Shown here piece after piece: positions 35,304 through 44,626 of a stretch of DNA of 64,000 nt. The notes under the pieces were generated by a model. The model was not told the DNA's origin, searched no databases, and saw only the letters and a list, made by a program, of their open reading frames with translations. Where the stretch lies: NCBI GenBank assembly GCA_002307275.1, contig DBTX01000095.1, forward strand, positions 17,725-81,724, written 5' to 3'. Every line of letters begins with the position of its first letter. Within the stretch, counting starts at the first letter, position 1. Source of the DNA: Hungateiclostridiaceae bacterium UBA1305. Its GTDB lineage: Bacteria; Bacillota; Clostridia; Acetivibrionales; DTU013. The translations under genes and the position numbers were made by a program.

Positions 35304-36458
35304 TCATAGCAGTTCCAGGATGCCCGTGGCGCCCATTCCACCGCCGACACACATGGTTACAATTGCATAGCGCTTTTTGTTATCTTTCAGATAATCAAGC
35401 GCTTTACAGGTCAGAAATGCGCCGGTCGCGCCCATCGGATGACCAAGGGCCAGCGCGCCGCCATAGGGATTCACCTTTTCAGGATCAAGTCCCAGTTCCT
35501 TAACACAGGCAATCGCCTGCGATGCGAAAGCTTCATTGATCTCCACCACATCGATGTCTTCCATTTTCAGTTCTGCCCGTTTAAGAGCCTTTGGTACCGA
35601 GTATATAGGTCCAAGTCCCATAAGCGTTGCGTCACAGCCTTCAGTAGCATAGCCTGCAAGCCTGGCAATCGGCTTTATTCCCATCTCCTTCGCCTTCTCC
35701 GCGGTTGCGAGGACTACAAAAGCGGCGGCATCCGAAGTTTGGGATGCAAGAGCGGCGGTTATGATTCCGTCCGGCTTGAAACAGGGCGCTAACCCGGCAA
35801 GACTTTCCATACTCGTTCCTTCTCTGATACCCTCATCTTTTTCAACCAGAATGCTTTCTCCGTTCGGTCCTTTCACGTTGACCGGCACAATGGAGGAAAA
35901 TTTTCCGTTTCTTCGTGCGGCAGCTGCTTTTGCGTGTGATGAGACGGCGAACTTTTCCATATCTTCGCGTGTAATGCCGTATTTCTCCGCCACATTTTCC
36001 GCAGTAATGCCCATCGACATGTATGCACCGGGATAGTTCTCCTCCAGCCAGGCGTCATGGTATTCGGGAGGAGACGGTATAAATGTGTGCGTCATATCCT
36101 CCACGCCGCCCGCAATGATTATACTGCCCTGACCTGCTTCAATTGCGTTTGCGGCAGTGGCTATAGCCTGCAGCCCGGAAGAGCAGAAGCGGTTGATGGT
36201 CTGACCGCTGACGCACTCCGGCAGGCCGGCGCGGTTTACAACGAGCCTTGCTATGTTCATTGACGCTTCGTTAATGGGGAAGGCGCAGCCCATAATGACA
36301 TCTTCGATATCGGCGGGATTTATTCCCGGACATTTTGCAAGCACCCCCATGAGGGTTTGCGCAGCATATTCAACAGGGTGGGTATTTGCGAAGGAACCTT
36401 TGCGCGCACGGCAGACGGCGGATCGTCCATACGCGATAATATATGCTTCATTCTTCAT
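35304..36458 (-). CDS. Acetyl-CoA acetyltransferase/3-ketoacyl-CoA thiolase
   Basis: Thiolase cleaves acetoacetyl-CoA with CoA to two acetyl-CoA, or the reverse. The 384 residues show NRFCSSGLQAIA with the acyl-carrying Cys, GHPMGATGA with the catalytic His, and CVGGGMGATG with the second Cys. It is the last gene of the cluster that starts at ptb, and completes the route crotonyl-CoA to acetyl-CoA with crotonase and 3-hydroxybutyryl-CoA dehydrogenase encoded just upstream. Confidence 0.94.
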   Translation of the reverse strand: MKNEAYIIAYGRSAVCRARKGSFANTHPVEYAAQTLMGVLAKCPGINPADIEDVIMGCAFPINEASMNIARLVVNRAGLPECVSGQTINRFCSSGLQAIATAANAIEAGQGSIIIAGGVEDMTHTFIPSPPEYHDAWLEENYPGAYMSMGITAENVAEKYGITREDMEKFAVSSHAKAAAARRNGKFSSIVPVNVKGPNGESILVEKDEGIREGTSMESLAGLAPCFKPDGIITAALASQTSDAAAFVVLATAEKAKEMGIKPIARLAGYATEGCDATLMGLGPIYSVPKALKRAELKMEDIDVVEINEAFASQAIACVKELGLDPEKVNPYGGALALGHPMGATGAFLTCKALDYLKDNKKRYAIVTMCVGGGMGATGILELL

Positions 36459-36461
36459 GGC

Positions 36462-37412
36462 TTACTCTCCTTTTAAAATGTACTTTTGGTATGCGTTATC
36501 AATTAAATCCATTTCCTCCATGCTTAATTCCCAATACCCGGCTTTTGCATTTTCTTCTGCCTGCTGTCTGTTTCTGACACCTACCAATGCGGATGTTACC
36601 CCTTCATGCTTCCATACCCAGTTTATCGCAACATGAGACACCGGTTTACCATACTTCTCCGCTATCATCCTGAGTGTTTTTAAAAGCTCTTGTATACAAT
36701 CAAACCTGTCATTTTCAAAATACGGATAAAATTCCTTTCTTCTGTCCCCTGCTTTGAATTGATGGTCTTTTTTGTATTTTCCGCTTAAAACACCGGCGCC
36801 AAGCGATCCATATGTTATTATTCCCATACCCTTCTTTATGCAATATGGCAACATGCTTTTTTCGGTTTCACGCTCCAGGATGGAATAACTAAGCTGCTGA
36901 CTGACTATTTTCAAATATTTTGATACTTGTTCAATTTGTTCTTCAGAAAAATTTGAAACCCCCAGGCACCTGAATTTCCCTTGTTCATATAGTTTAATCA
37001 AAGCCGGCATGGTATCTTCAAAAGGTGTGGCCGGGTCAGGCCAATGAATCTGATACAGGTCTATGCAATCCACACCCAATCTTCTAAGGCTGTTATCGAT
37101 TTCTTTATAAATTGATTCCGGCTTAAGACAATTGATAAATTCCTGACCGTCTCTCAATATTCCGACTTTTGTGGCGATTATTAATCCATCGCGCCTGCCT
37201 TTTATAGCTTTTCCGACTAATTCCTCAGAATATCCGTCGCCATATGCGGGCGCAGTATCTATAAGATTTATACCAAAATCAATTCCTGCCTGTATAGCCT
37301 TTACGGACTCCGCATCATCAGATTCGCCCCAGTAATCACCTGCTATCGCCCAGGTACCGATTCCAATTACGGATGCTTTCAAATCACTGGTTCCCAAAGT
37401 CTTTAATTTCAT
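36462..37412 (-). CDS. Aldo/keto reductase
   Basis: An NAD(P)H-dependent carbonyl reductase of the AKR superfamily, 316 residues. Asp/Tyr/Lys/His catalytic residues sit in LIDTAPAYGDGYSEE, ATKVG and QIHWPDP; the C-terminal half carries the cofactor loop. It starts 38 bp after butyrate kinase 2 stops and 3 bp before the thiolase ATG. Substrate unknown; it may reduce an aldehyde or ketone of this pathway. Confidence 0.9.
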   Translation of the reverse strand: MKLKTLGTSDLKASVIGIGTWAIAGDYWGESDDAESVKAIQAGIDFGINLIDTAPAYGDGYSEELVGKAIKGRRDGLIIATKVGILRDGQEFINCLKPESIYKEIDNSLRRLGVDCIDLYQIHWPDPATPFEDTMPALIKLYEQGKFRCLGVSNFSEEQIEQVSKYLKIVSQQLSYSILERETEKSMLPYCIKKGMGIITYGSLGAGVLSGKYKKDHQFKAGDRRKEFYPYFENDRFDCIQELLKTLRMIAEKYGKPVSHVAINWVWKHEGVTSALVGVRNRQQAEENAKAGYWELSMEEMDLIDNAYQKYILKGE

Positions 37413-37450
37413 AAGCCAATATCCTTTCTATCCAAACTTGTGCGTATAGA

Positions 37451-38548
37451 TTATTGGAAACCCTTAAAGACCGGCACTCCGGTGTAGTCTCTGGCAGCCT
37501 CCTGCCCTCGCAGGATACGCAGGACGCCGCAGGCAAGCGCCTCAAGTTCCAATTCTCCGGGGTAAATCTTTACCGGCGCGATAAATCCAACCATCTTCTT
37601 TAGTGTTTCCACAACCTCGGCATCACGTGCGATACCTCCGGTAAGGATGATTGCGTCGACCTCCCCACAAAACACAGCGGCCATGGAGCTTATGTTTTTT
37701 GCAAGCTGGTAAACAAAGGCGCTAAACACCAGCTCCGCATAAGTATCGCCGTCCTTTATTCTTTTGTGTATCTCAAGCATATCGCTGCTGCCCAGGTGAT
37801 CAATAAGACCTCCGGTTTTTACGATCCGGGAATACAACTCGTCACGGGTATTCCCGCCTGAAAAACACAGATCAAGAAACGGCAGAGTGGGAAGTTCCCC
37901 TGCTCTGGTGGGCATCATGGGACCATTTCCGATAATATTGCTGGTGGTATCAACGGCGCGACCTTTTTTATGCGCAGTTATTGAGACCCCTCCGCCGATA
38001 TGGGCAACGATAAAATTCATCTGCTCATACCTTTTACCCATGTCTGCCGCCGCACGTATCGCAATTTCCTTTTGATTCAGGGCATGGAACTGGCTGCCGC
38101 GGTAAATGCCTTTAAGACCGGTTATACGGGCAACATCTTCCATTTCATCCACATCCGGGGGATTTACAATGAAAGCCTTTCCGCCATATTCGCGCGCAAA
38201 AAGGTGTGCAAGCCTGGGACCGAGTACAGCCGGATGTTTAAACTTCGTGGTGCGTCCATCTTCAAGCATGACATCGTTAACGCTGTAAACCCCGCCTTCC
38301 ATTGATTTCAAGCCGCCGCCCCTGCCGGAAAAGGCGTCCACCCTGTTAAGATCATACCCCTTTTCACGTACAATTCTCACAATCGCATCCTTGCGATATT
38401 CAAGTTGATCGTCCAGGTTCTTAAAACCGGCAAGCTCAGATGCCGAATGATCTGCCTTTTCCATAAACAAAGGGACTTCGCCTTCAAACAGACCAATCTT
38501 CGTGGTAGTGGAGCCAGGATTTATCGCAAATATTCTGTAATCCCCCAT
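37451..38548 (-). CDS. buk: Butyrate kinase
   Basis: Makes ATP from butyryl-phosphate (or a branched acyl-phosphate). The 365 residues begin with INPGSTTTKIGLF, the intact phosphate-1 motif, and keep SGRGGG, HIGGGVSI and LTGGIARD. Together with Ptb at 43524-44438 it conserves energy from acyl-CoA. A second, damaged-looking family member lies at 27533-28603. Confidence 0.95.
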   Translation of the reverse strand: MGDYRIFAINPGSTTTKIGLFEGEVPLFMEKADHSASELAGFKNLDDQLEYRKDAIVRIVREKGYDLNRVDAFSGRGGGLKSMEGGVYSVNDVMLEDGRTTKFKHPAVLGPRLAHLFAREYGGKAFIVNPPDVDEMEDVARITGLKGIYRGSQFHALNQKEIAIRAAADMGKRYEQMNFIVAHIGGGVSITAHKKGRAVDTTSNIIGNGPMMPTRAGELPTLPFLDLCFSGGNTRDELYSRIVKTGGLIDHLGSSDMLEIHKRIKDGDTYAELVFSAFVYQLAKNISSMAAVFCGEVDAIILTGGIARDAEVVETLKKMVGFIAPVKIYPGELELEALACGVLRILRGQEAARDYTGVPVFKGFQ

Positions 38549-38607
38549 GATCGGACTCCTTTTCTTATATTTATAACTGTACCTATATTTGTAGCTGCAT
38601 AAAACAA

Positions 38608-39387
38608 TTACCTGTTTTTGTAAACCGGTTGCCTTTTTTCGATAACTGCGTGCAAGCCTTCAACACGGTCTTCTGTTGAGAACAAAAGAGTAAAATGCTG
38701 TTTTTCATAATCTCTTCCGACACCGCTGCCATAATTTACGCAGAAATTAATGACCTGTTTGCCGGCGCCTACAGCCATGCCCGGCATGGCAATGATTTTT
38801 TCGGCCATTTTAAGCGCGCAGGCCATCACCTCTTCATTGGCAGCCAAATCATTAATAAGTCCGACTTCCAAAGCCTCGAAGCCCCTCAGCCGTTTTCCCA
38901 GCAATATCATTTCCTTCGCTTTGGCAGCGCCGAGCAGATTGGTCAGCCGCTGGGTTCCGCCGGCTCCGGGAAGGATGCCGAGGCTTACCTCCGGAAGGCC
39001 GAAAATACTATTTTCGCCGGCGACCCTGAAATCGCAGGCAAGCGCAAGCTCCAGACCGCCGCCCAGCGCAAAGCCGCAAATAGCTGCTATAACCGGTATG
39101 CGCAGGCCTTCAAGACGATTGTTGATGCTTTGTGCCAATAGGGCTATCCGCTCCGCCTCAGCGGGAGTCGCGTCCATAATCTCGGTAATATCGGCACCCG
39201 CGGCGAACGCTTTACTGCCGCCGGTAATGATCAGCACACGAACGCTTAAATTATCTTCAAGCCGGGTAATCGCGTCTTCCAGTTCAAGATTCATGCTTCT
39301 GCACAGGGCGTTGTATGCTTTGGGACGATTCAGCGTTATTATGGCTATTCCATTTTCCACACTGAAGATAATATTCTGATATTCCAT
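38608..39387 (-). CDS. Enoyl-CoA hydratase (crotonase)
   Basis: Hydrates crotonyl-CoA to 3-hydroxybutyryl-CoA. The 259 residues show the crotonase oxyanion-hole motifs (AFAAGADI; GFALGGGLELALACD) and catalytic glutamates in LPEVSLGILPGAGGTQ. ATG 39387 matches the family start; an upstream TTG would add eight residues. It is placed between 4-hydroxybutyryl-CoA dehydratase and Buk. Confidence 0.94.
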   Translation of the reverse strand: MEYQNIIFSVENGIAIITLNRPKAYNALCRSMNLELEDAITRLEDNLSVRVLIITGGSKAFAAGADITEIMDATPAEAERIALLAQSINNRLEGLRIPVIAAICGFALGGGLELALACDFRVAGENSIFGLPEVSLGILPGAGGTQRLTNLLGAAKAKEMILLGKRLRGFEALEVGLINDLAANEEVMACALKMAEKIIAMPGMAVGAGKQVINFCVNYGSGVGRDYEKQHFTLLFSTEDRVEGLHAVIEKRQPVYKNR

Positions 39388-39424
39388 GTGCTCTTGTACC
39401 TTTCTATTCAATTATTGAGTAATA

Positions 39425-40954
39425 TCAGCGTTTGTCATGCATCTGGCGGTATTTCTCAAGCACTTTGCGGGGTGTGACAGATTCTCTGCGGTAAATCGGG
39501 ATATCCGCCTGAATACCGGCAAGATACTTCGCAATACCTTTCAGTTCATTGATATCATAGCGGGACATCATGGCAATAACTTCCATTTGAGGGGATCCTC
39601 CGCCATGCAGCCCGGCGACGATCATACTGCCGCCAAACTCGTTTACAATCTGATCCTGTATCATTCTGAAGCAGCGATGCACATCCTCAGCCGGGATAGC
39701 GGGATTTCTCATGATATATTTATTCAGAAGCTCTCCCACATTGTCTTCGGCGTAAAACGTGTTCTCAAGCGGTAATGTGGCGATAAGCCCACCTGCAAGA
39801 TCGGATACGATCTTCGCTTCGTTGTAGATCTCCTCGCCTGCCAGCTTGCGTCCCGCATTTGTCAGTATCTCATCGGGAATCATCGTACCGGAAGGCGACT
39901 TCTCCGCACGGTATGCACTTGCGACGCCTGCCGCGTAAACAAGCTCCGCGATACCGATTATATGGCAAAGCTTTTCCTTCACATGCCCTTCTTTTTCAAT
40001 TCCGTTGTATTCCGCGACGAGTGCTGCCTGGCTTGCGAGCACCTCAGAGGTCGCCGGCTTGCAGCCTGTATAGGAATGTCTGTGAAAATGAGCGAACATG
40101 AGCGCCAAAAATCCCGCATATGGCGTACATTCGGGATTTCCCAAGCCGTTCATGAAAACTCTGTCATTCGGTATAAAAACATCATCAAAAATTGTAAGTG
40201 ATTCCATATCGCCCACATGAGCAATGGGCGCGTCAATATGGCTTCTCTTGTGGCGCAGTCCGGGCACACAGGCAAGCTTTACCCCCGGCCAGTCAGCCGG
40301 TATCGCAAACGATACTGCGTAGGCAAAATCGTTTTTGCCCATAAATCGAGTGGGCGTAACAATGATTTCATCCACATAGGGGGCTGCCGAATTGCAGGAC
40401 TTCGCGCCACGCACTACGATTCCGTCAGGGCGGGTTTCAACTACCCTCATGTACATGTCCGGATCGGCCTGCTCGTAGGGACGTTTGAGCCTGTCGCCCT
40501 TTACGTCGGTCTGAGCGCAGTTTGCAACGATATCGTTTTCCTGCACCCACGCGAGATACTTCATAAACCTTTTGTTATATTCGGTTCCGAGGTCCAGATC
40601 CATTTCATACGTAACAACCGAAAGCGCATTCAATGCATCAATACCCATGCAACGCTGAATACAGCCTCCCACACGGTGGGAGAGCAGTCTGGTCATTTCC
40701 TGTTTTTTCAGAAGATCGTCAACCGTTTGGTGTATATGTGTAAAACGGTTGATGGTCTCGCCGTTCAAGTGTGAGGTGGCGGTGCAGACATCCTTGTATC
40801 TCTCGTCGTGCGCACAGTCAAAGGTCTGCCTCATTACGTAAATGCCCCCTGCAAGCCTGGGATCCGAACGGTCTATTACCTCGTCGCCAAGATAGATATT
40901 GGGTTTCATTTTTAAAAGTCTTTCATAATATTGCTCATAGGTTCCTACCGGCAT
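39425..40954 (-). CDS. abfD: 4-Hydroxybutyryl-CoA dehydratase/vinylacetyl-CoA isomerase
   Basis: This FAD and [4Fe-4S] enzyme dehydrates 4-hydroxybutyryl-CoA to crotonyl-CoA by a ketyl radical. The 509 residues belong to the HpaB-like fold. Cluster ligands fit the Clostridium aminobutyricum enzyme (Cys99, Cys103, His292, Cys299): here Cys98 and Cys102 in GGCIQRCMG and His291 and Cys298 in HFHRHSYTGC. This separates it from oxygen-dependent 4-hydroxyphenylacetate hydroxylases. No 4-hydroxybutyrate dehydrogenase or CoA-transferase of the usual type is in view, so entry of the substrate is unclear. Hbd follows upstream by 14 bp. Confidence 0.93.
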   Translation of the reverse strand: MPVGTYEQYYERLLKMKPNIYLGDEVIDRSDPRLAGGIYVMRQTFDCAHDERYKDVCTATSHLNGETINRFTHIHQTVDDLLKKQEMTRLLSHRVGGCIQRCMGIDALNALSVVTYEMDLDLGTEYNKRFMKYLAWVQENDIVANCAQTDVKGDRLKRPYEQADPDMYMRVVETRPDGIVVRGAKSCNSAAPYVDEIIVTPTRFMGKNDFAYAVSFAIPADWPGVKLACVPGLRHKRSHIDAPIAHVGDMESLTIFDDVFIPNDRVFMNGLGNPECTPYAGFLALMFAHFHRHSYTGCKPATSEVLASQAALVAEYNGIEKEGHVKEKLCHIIGIAELVYAAGVASAYRAEKSPSGTMIPDEILTNAGRKLAGEEIYNEAKIVSDLAGGLIATLPLENTFYAEDNVGELLNKYIMRNPAIPAEDVHRCFRMIQDQIVNEFGGSMIVAGLHGGGSPQMEVIAMMSRYDINELKGIAKYLAGIQADIPIYRRESVTPRKVLEKYRQMHDKR

Positions 40955-40968
40955 ACATTTATCCTCCT

Positions 40969-41829
40969 CTAATTTTGGTTATAGTCATACCAGCCGTGGC
41001 CGTTTTTTACGCCATACCTTCCGGCACGGTAATTTGCCTTAATGGATTGTGGGGTCGCCCACTTGGGGTTTTTACTTTCTTCAAATAAATAATCGCATAC
41101 ATGCGGAAAGGTATCCAGTCCGCCTATATCCATCAGCTCAAAGGGTCCCATCGGATGATTAAGGCCGTATTTGAGAGCGAGATCTATGTCTTCCTTGGAT
41201 GCTATCCCCTCCTCATAAACCGAAATGGCTTCCAGAAACATCGCGAAAAGAATGCGGTTTACAATAAAGCCCGGAGTATCCTTTTTAAGTAAGACAGGGA
41301 TTTTCCCAAGCGCTTTCGTAACCTCATTTACAGTTTTACAGGTCTCCTCGGAAGTATAGTAGCCATTTATGATTTCTATAAGCTTCATGGCATGCACCGG
41401 GTTAAAAAAGTGCATTCCGATCACCTTGTCAGGGCGGGACGTGGCCGATGCGATCGAGGTGACGGAAAGCGACGAGGTATTCGTTGCAAAAATTGTTTCC
41501 GGTTTGCAGACCGCGTCAAGCTCCTTGAATATCGACTGCTTGGTCTGCATATCCTCAATAACAGCCTCTATTACAAGGTCGCTGCTAGCGCAGTCAGCCA
41601 ACTTGTAAATTGGGATTAATCTTTCAAGTGCCGAGTTCTTTTCTTCCTCTTTTATCTTTCCTTTGCTCACGCTTTTTTCAAGCATGGCTGCTATACGTTT
41701 AATGGAATTTTGCGATTCCTCCTGGCTTATGCCCCAAAGGCATACTTCAAAACCGTTTATCGCCGCGTGCTGTGCAATGGCGCTTCCCATTTGCCCGGCG
41801 CCAATCACTGAGATTCTTTTTACATCCAT
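40969..41829 (-). CDS. hbd: 3-Hydroxybutyryl-CoA dehydrogenase
   Basis: NAD(P)-dependent oxidation of 3-hydroxybutyryl-CoA to acetoacetyl-CoA, or reverse. The 286 residues have the Rossmann motif GAGQMGSAIA, the catalytic-His segment HFFNPVHAMKLIEI, and NRILFAMFLEA. The TAG stop is followed by AGGAGG of the abfD ribosome site, which shows that UAG is used as an ordinary stop here. Confidence 0.95.
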   Translation of the reverse strand: MDVKRISVIGAGQMGSAIAQHAAINGFEVCLWGISQEESQNSIKRIAAMLEKSVSKGKIKEEEKNSALERLIPIYKLADCASSDLVIEAVIEDMQTKQSIFKELDAVCKPETIFATNTSSLSVTSIASATSRPDKVIGMHFFNPVHAMKLIEIINGYYTSEETCKTVNEVTKALGKIPVLLKKDTPGFIVNRILFAMFLEAISVYEEGIASKEDIDLALKYGLNHPMGPFELMDIGGLDTFPHVCDYLFEESKNPKWATPQSIKANYRAGRYGVKNGHGWYDYNQN

Positions 41830-41857
41830 CTGTTGAAACCCCTCTCTTAAAAAATTA

Positions 41858-42643
41858 TTAGCCGCCTATCGTTTGACCGCCATCTATGACGAGCGTCGCT
41901 CCCGTCATATAGTCAAAACAGCCTGAGGCCATTGCCAGAATAGGTCCTGCGATCTCTTCCACCGATCCCACCCTTCTTAACGGGATTTTACCTGCCATTT
42001 TTTCTTTAAACACCGGATCGTTGAAAAACTCCCGGTTAAGCTCGGTTACCACATAGCCGGGGCAAATTGCATTTACATTTATGCCATAGCGCGCCCATTC
42101 GTTCGCCATGGTTCTGGTAAGGCTGATAACACCTGCTTTAGATGCCCCATAGGGCGCCAGGCCCTTACCGCCGATCAGACCTCCCACTGAAGCCACATTT
42201 ATGATTTTGCCTCCGCATCCCTGCTTTACCATCTGCGCAGCCACTGCCTGTGCAAACAGAAATACTCCCTTGAGGTTTACATCAATTACGCTGCTGAAAT
42301 TTTCCTCTGTCTGTTCAAGCAATGCGGCGGTTTTTCCGCTGATACCGGCGTTATTGATCAGGATATCTATCGCGCCGAATTTTTGGACAGTTTGGTTTAC
42401 GACCCTGTCGATATCCTCCTTTTTTGAAGAATCTGCCGGTATCCCGATACAAGTCAAACCAAAAGCCGTGAATTCGTCTGAACATCTTTCACAATCGGCT
42501 TGCGTACGACTGGTGATTACCACATTAGCTCCGGATTTTGCCAGCGTTACCGCGGTTGCATACCCTAGGCCTTTGGTTGCCCCGGTAACAATAGCCGTCT
42601 TATCTTTCAGTTTAAAATCAGGCATTTTCAAATCTGATAGCAT
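41858..42643 (-). CDS. Short-chain dehydrogenase/reductase (first)
   Basis: A 261-residue classical SDR: cofactor motif TGATKGLG, NNAG at about 90, catalytic Ser in NVASVGG, and YGASK. It has an arginine in ITSRTQAD after beta-2, suggesting NADPH preference. ATG 42643 has GGAG 6 nt upstream. It shares high similarity with the next SDR (ANEWARYGINVNA block) so both come from a duplication. Substrate unknown. Confidence 0.9.
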   Translation of the reverse strand: MLSDLKMPDFKLKDKTAIVTGATKGLGYATAVTLAKSGANVVITSRTQADCERCSDEFTAFGLTCIGIPADSSKKEDIDRVVNQTVQKFGAIDILINNAGISGKTAALLEQTEENFSSVIDVNLKGVFLFAQAVAAQMVKQGCGGKIINVASVGGLIGGKGLAPYGASKAGVISLTRTMANEWARYGINVNAICPGYVVTELNREFFNDPVFKEKMAGKIPLRRVGSVEEIAGPILAMASGCFDYMTGATLVIDGGQTIGG

Positions 42644-42684
42644 AGTACACTCCAATCTATCTTCCCATCAGTCAAACCTCACCG

Positions 42685-43470
42685 CTAATTGATGGTCATA
42701 CCGCCGTCTACCGGAATCAGCGCGCCGGTTATGTATTTTGAAGCTTCGGTTGCCAAAAACAGAACAACTCCCGCCACATCGTCCGGCTCACCGAAACGGC
42801 GCATGGATATCTTTTTGAGTACGGCTGAAGCGTTCTTTTCATCCGCAATGACAGCTTTGGTCATACTTGTCGTGATATATCCCGGAGCTACGGCGTTAAC
42901 GTTTATACCATATCTTGCCCACTCGTTCGCCATAACCTTTGTCAGATGGATGACAGCTGCTTTCGCTGTGGCATAGACCGAGGTGTATTTTGCCGCAAGA
43001 ATGCCTGCCGCTGAGGAAATGTTGATTATTCTTCCTCCCGTACCATTGTCTTTCATGGTTTGTGCGATTATTTTGGAAGTGAAGTAAAGACCTTTGAGGT
43101 CAATGTTCTGGATAAAGTCCCAATCCTGCCCGGTGGTGTCTAAAATCGGTTTTTCTTCGCCGCCGACCCCCGCGTTGTTGACTAAAATATCAATCTTCCC
43201 GAAGGTTTCAATTGTTTTTTGTACCATTGCCCCGATCTGATCTGTTTCGCATACATCGGCCGCAATTCCGACGGCTTTGTACCCTTGATTCCTGAACGCT
43301 TGCGATACCTCGTCGCACTCATCCTGCCGGGGATTGGTTATCACGACATCCGCTCCGGCCGCCGCCATCTGCGCAGCCATACACAAACCCAGTCCCCTTG
43401 TTGAACCGGTTATCACAGCGACCTTTCCCGCAAGATCATATCTGGGTGCCGAAAATATTACTGGCTCCAT
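42685..43470 (-). CDS. Short-chain dehydrogenase/reductase (second)
   Basis: A 261-residue SDR with TGSTRGLG, NNAGVGG, Ser in NISSAAG and the YATAK active-site pair. ITNPRQDE after beta-2 differs from its neighbour, so cofactor or substrate may differ. Ends in TAG. Encoded just after ptb and before the first SDR. Confidence 0.9.
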   Translation of the reverse strand: MEPVIFSAPRYDLAGKVAVITGSTRGLGLCMAAQMAAAGADVVITNPRQDECDEVSQAFRNQGYKAVGIAADVCETDQIGAMVQKTIETFGKIDILVNNAGVGGEEKPILDTTGQDWDFIQNIDLKGLYFTSKIIAQTMKDNGTGGRIINISSAAGILAAKYTSVYATAKAAVIHLTKVMANEWARYGINVNAVAPGYITTSMTKAVIADEKNASAVLKKISMRRFGEPDDVAGVVLFLATEASKYITGALIPVDGGMTIN

Positions 43471-43523
43471 ATTAAACCCGGCCTCCTGTCTGTATAGTTC
43501 AGCTATTTTTCAAAGTGAATTTA

Positions 43524-44438
43524 TTACTTATTCCGTTGAGAGAGCAGCACTGCGAAAGCGATCGCGTTAAGCTTCAAATCCTGCCTGGTTGCTCTTGATG
43601 TGAAAACGATCGGAGAGGCGGCACCCATCACAATGGCGATCGTTGCATTATCAGTATAGTAATCAAAGGTTTTGCTCATTACATTGCCAACCTCAAGCGA
43701 CGGCATAACCAGAAGATCGGCACGCCCTGCCACAGGGTGGTTGTAATCCTTATGTTTCGCCGCTTCAGGAGAAACCGCCAAATCAAGGGAAATAGGCCCG
43801 GCTATGGTGCATCCGGTTATCTCTCCGGTTTTATTCATTTGCTCCAGGGCCTGTGCGTCCAATGTGGCGGGCATTTTTTGGTTTACCGTTTCAGTAGCAC
43901 ATATCACGGCTACCTTTGGATTTTCATGTCCAAGCATATGCAACGTTTCAACCGCATTTTCTATGATCTTTTTCTTTGTGCCCAGATCGGGCAGAGGTAC
44001 AAACCCAATATCGGTTATAAATACAAACTTGTTTTGCTTTTTAAGCTCCACTGCCAGCATGGAACTGATGATACGTCCTTCAATCTTTAATCCGGAATCT
44101 TTTGCAACCACTGCATGCATAAAGTCCTTCGTCTCAATATGGCCTTTCATAAGAATGTCGGCCTTTTTGCCCGCAACGAGTCTGACCGCATGAGCCGCGG
44201 CAGGCCCAGGCTCCGCAATATCGATAATCTCGAAGCCTTCAATATTAATGTTGTGTTCGGCTGCAATCCGCCTTATTTTCTCACTGCTGTCAATAAGGAT
44301 TGCATCAGCCAGCCCACGTTCCCTTGCAATGCTAACCGTCTCCAGAACCACATCGTCCGCCGCCATGACAACCGCCATGGTTTTGAGATTACTTCCGTTT
44401 AAGGCGTTCATTACATCTCGTATACTGTTGAGCATCAT
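43524..44438 (-). CDS. ptb: Phosphate butyryltransferase
   Basis: Converts butyryl-CoA (or related acyl-CoA) and phosphate to acyl-phosphate. The 304 residues show the PTA/PTB fold with KADILMKGHIETKDFMHAV and VMPSLEVGNVMSK. First gene of the cluster down to thiolase; AGAGGG precedes the ATG by 7 nt, and the operator candidate lies 19 bp upstream of the start. Confidence 0.94.
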   Translation of the reverse strand: MMLNSIRDVMNALNGSNLKTMAVVMAADDVVLETVSIARERGLADAILIDSSEKIRRIAAEHNINIEGFEIIDIAEPGPAAAHAVRLVAGKKADILMKGHIETKDFMHAVVAKDSGLKIEGRIISSMLAVELKKQNKFVFITDIGFVPLPDLGTKKKIIENAVETLHMLGHENPKVAVICATETVNQKMPATLDAQALEQMNKTGEITGCTIAGPISLDLAVSPEAAKHKDYNHPVAGRADLLVMPSLEVGNVMSKTFDYYTDNATIAIVMGAASPIVFTSRATRQDLKLNAIAFAVLLSQRNK

Positions 44439-44456
44439 TTTTCAGCCCTCTTTTTT

Positions 44457-44473
44457 GTTCTATATTGTCGCAC
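44457..44473 (-). promoter_or_regulatory. Operator candidate upstream of ptb
   Basis: GTGCGACAATATAGAAC on the minus strand, matched at 16 of 17 positions by the VOR site (34283-34299). It lies between an A/T-rich likely promoter and the ptb ribosome site, so binding would block initiation. Confidence 0.65.
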
Positions 44474-44573
44474 ATCGTTCTGATATTTAATATATTTATA
44501 TTACTATACAAACTCCATTTTTGCAATAAGAAATTATAAAAAACCTAAAGATAAGAATAATCCAGAGACAAAT

Positions 44574-44613
44574 AAAAGCTGTAATCCGCTTTAAATGGAC
44601 TACAGCTTTTATT
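44574..44613 (-). terminator. Terminator of the AbrB-type permease gene
   Basis: AAAAGCTGTA and TACAGCTTTT form a hairpin followed by ATTTG on the minus strand, 14 bp after the permease stop. Confidence 0.8.
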
Positions 44614-44626
44614 GGATATTATAAAT

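Noticed and set aside
39425..40954. 4-Hydroxyphenylacetate 3-hydroxylase
   Set aside because: The Cys98/Cys102/His291/Cys298 cluster ligands and neighbouring crotonase and hbd genes identify 4-hydroxybutyryl-CoA dehydratase.
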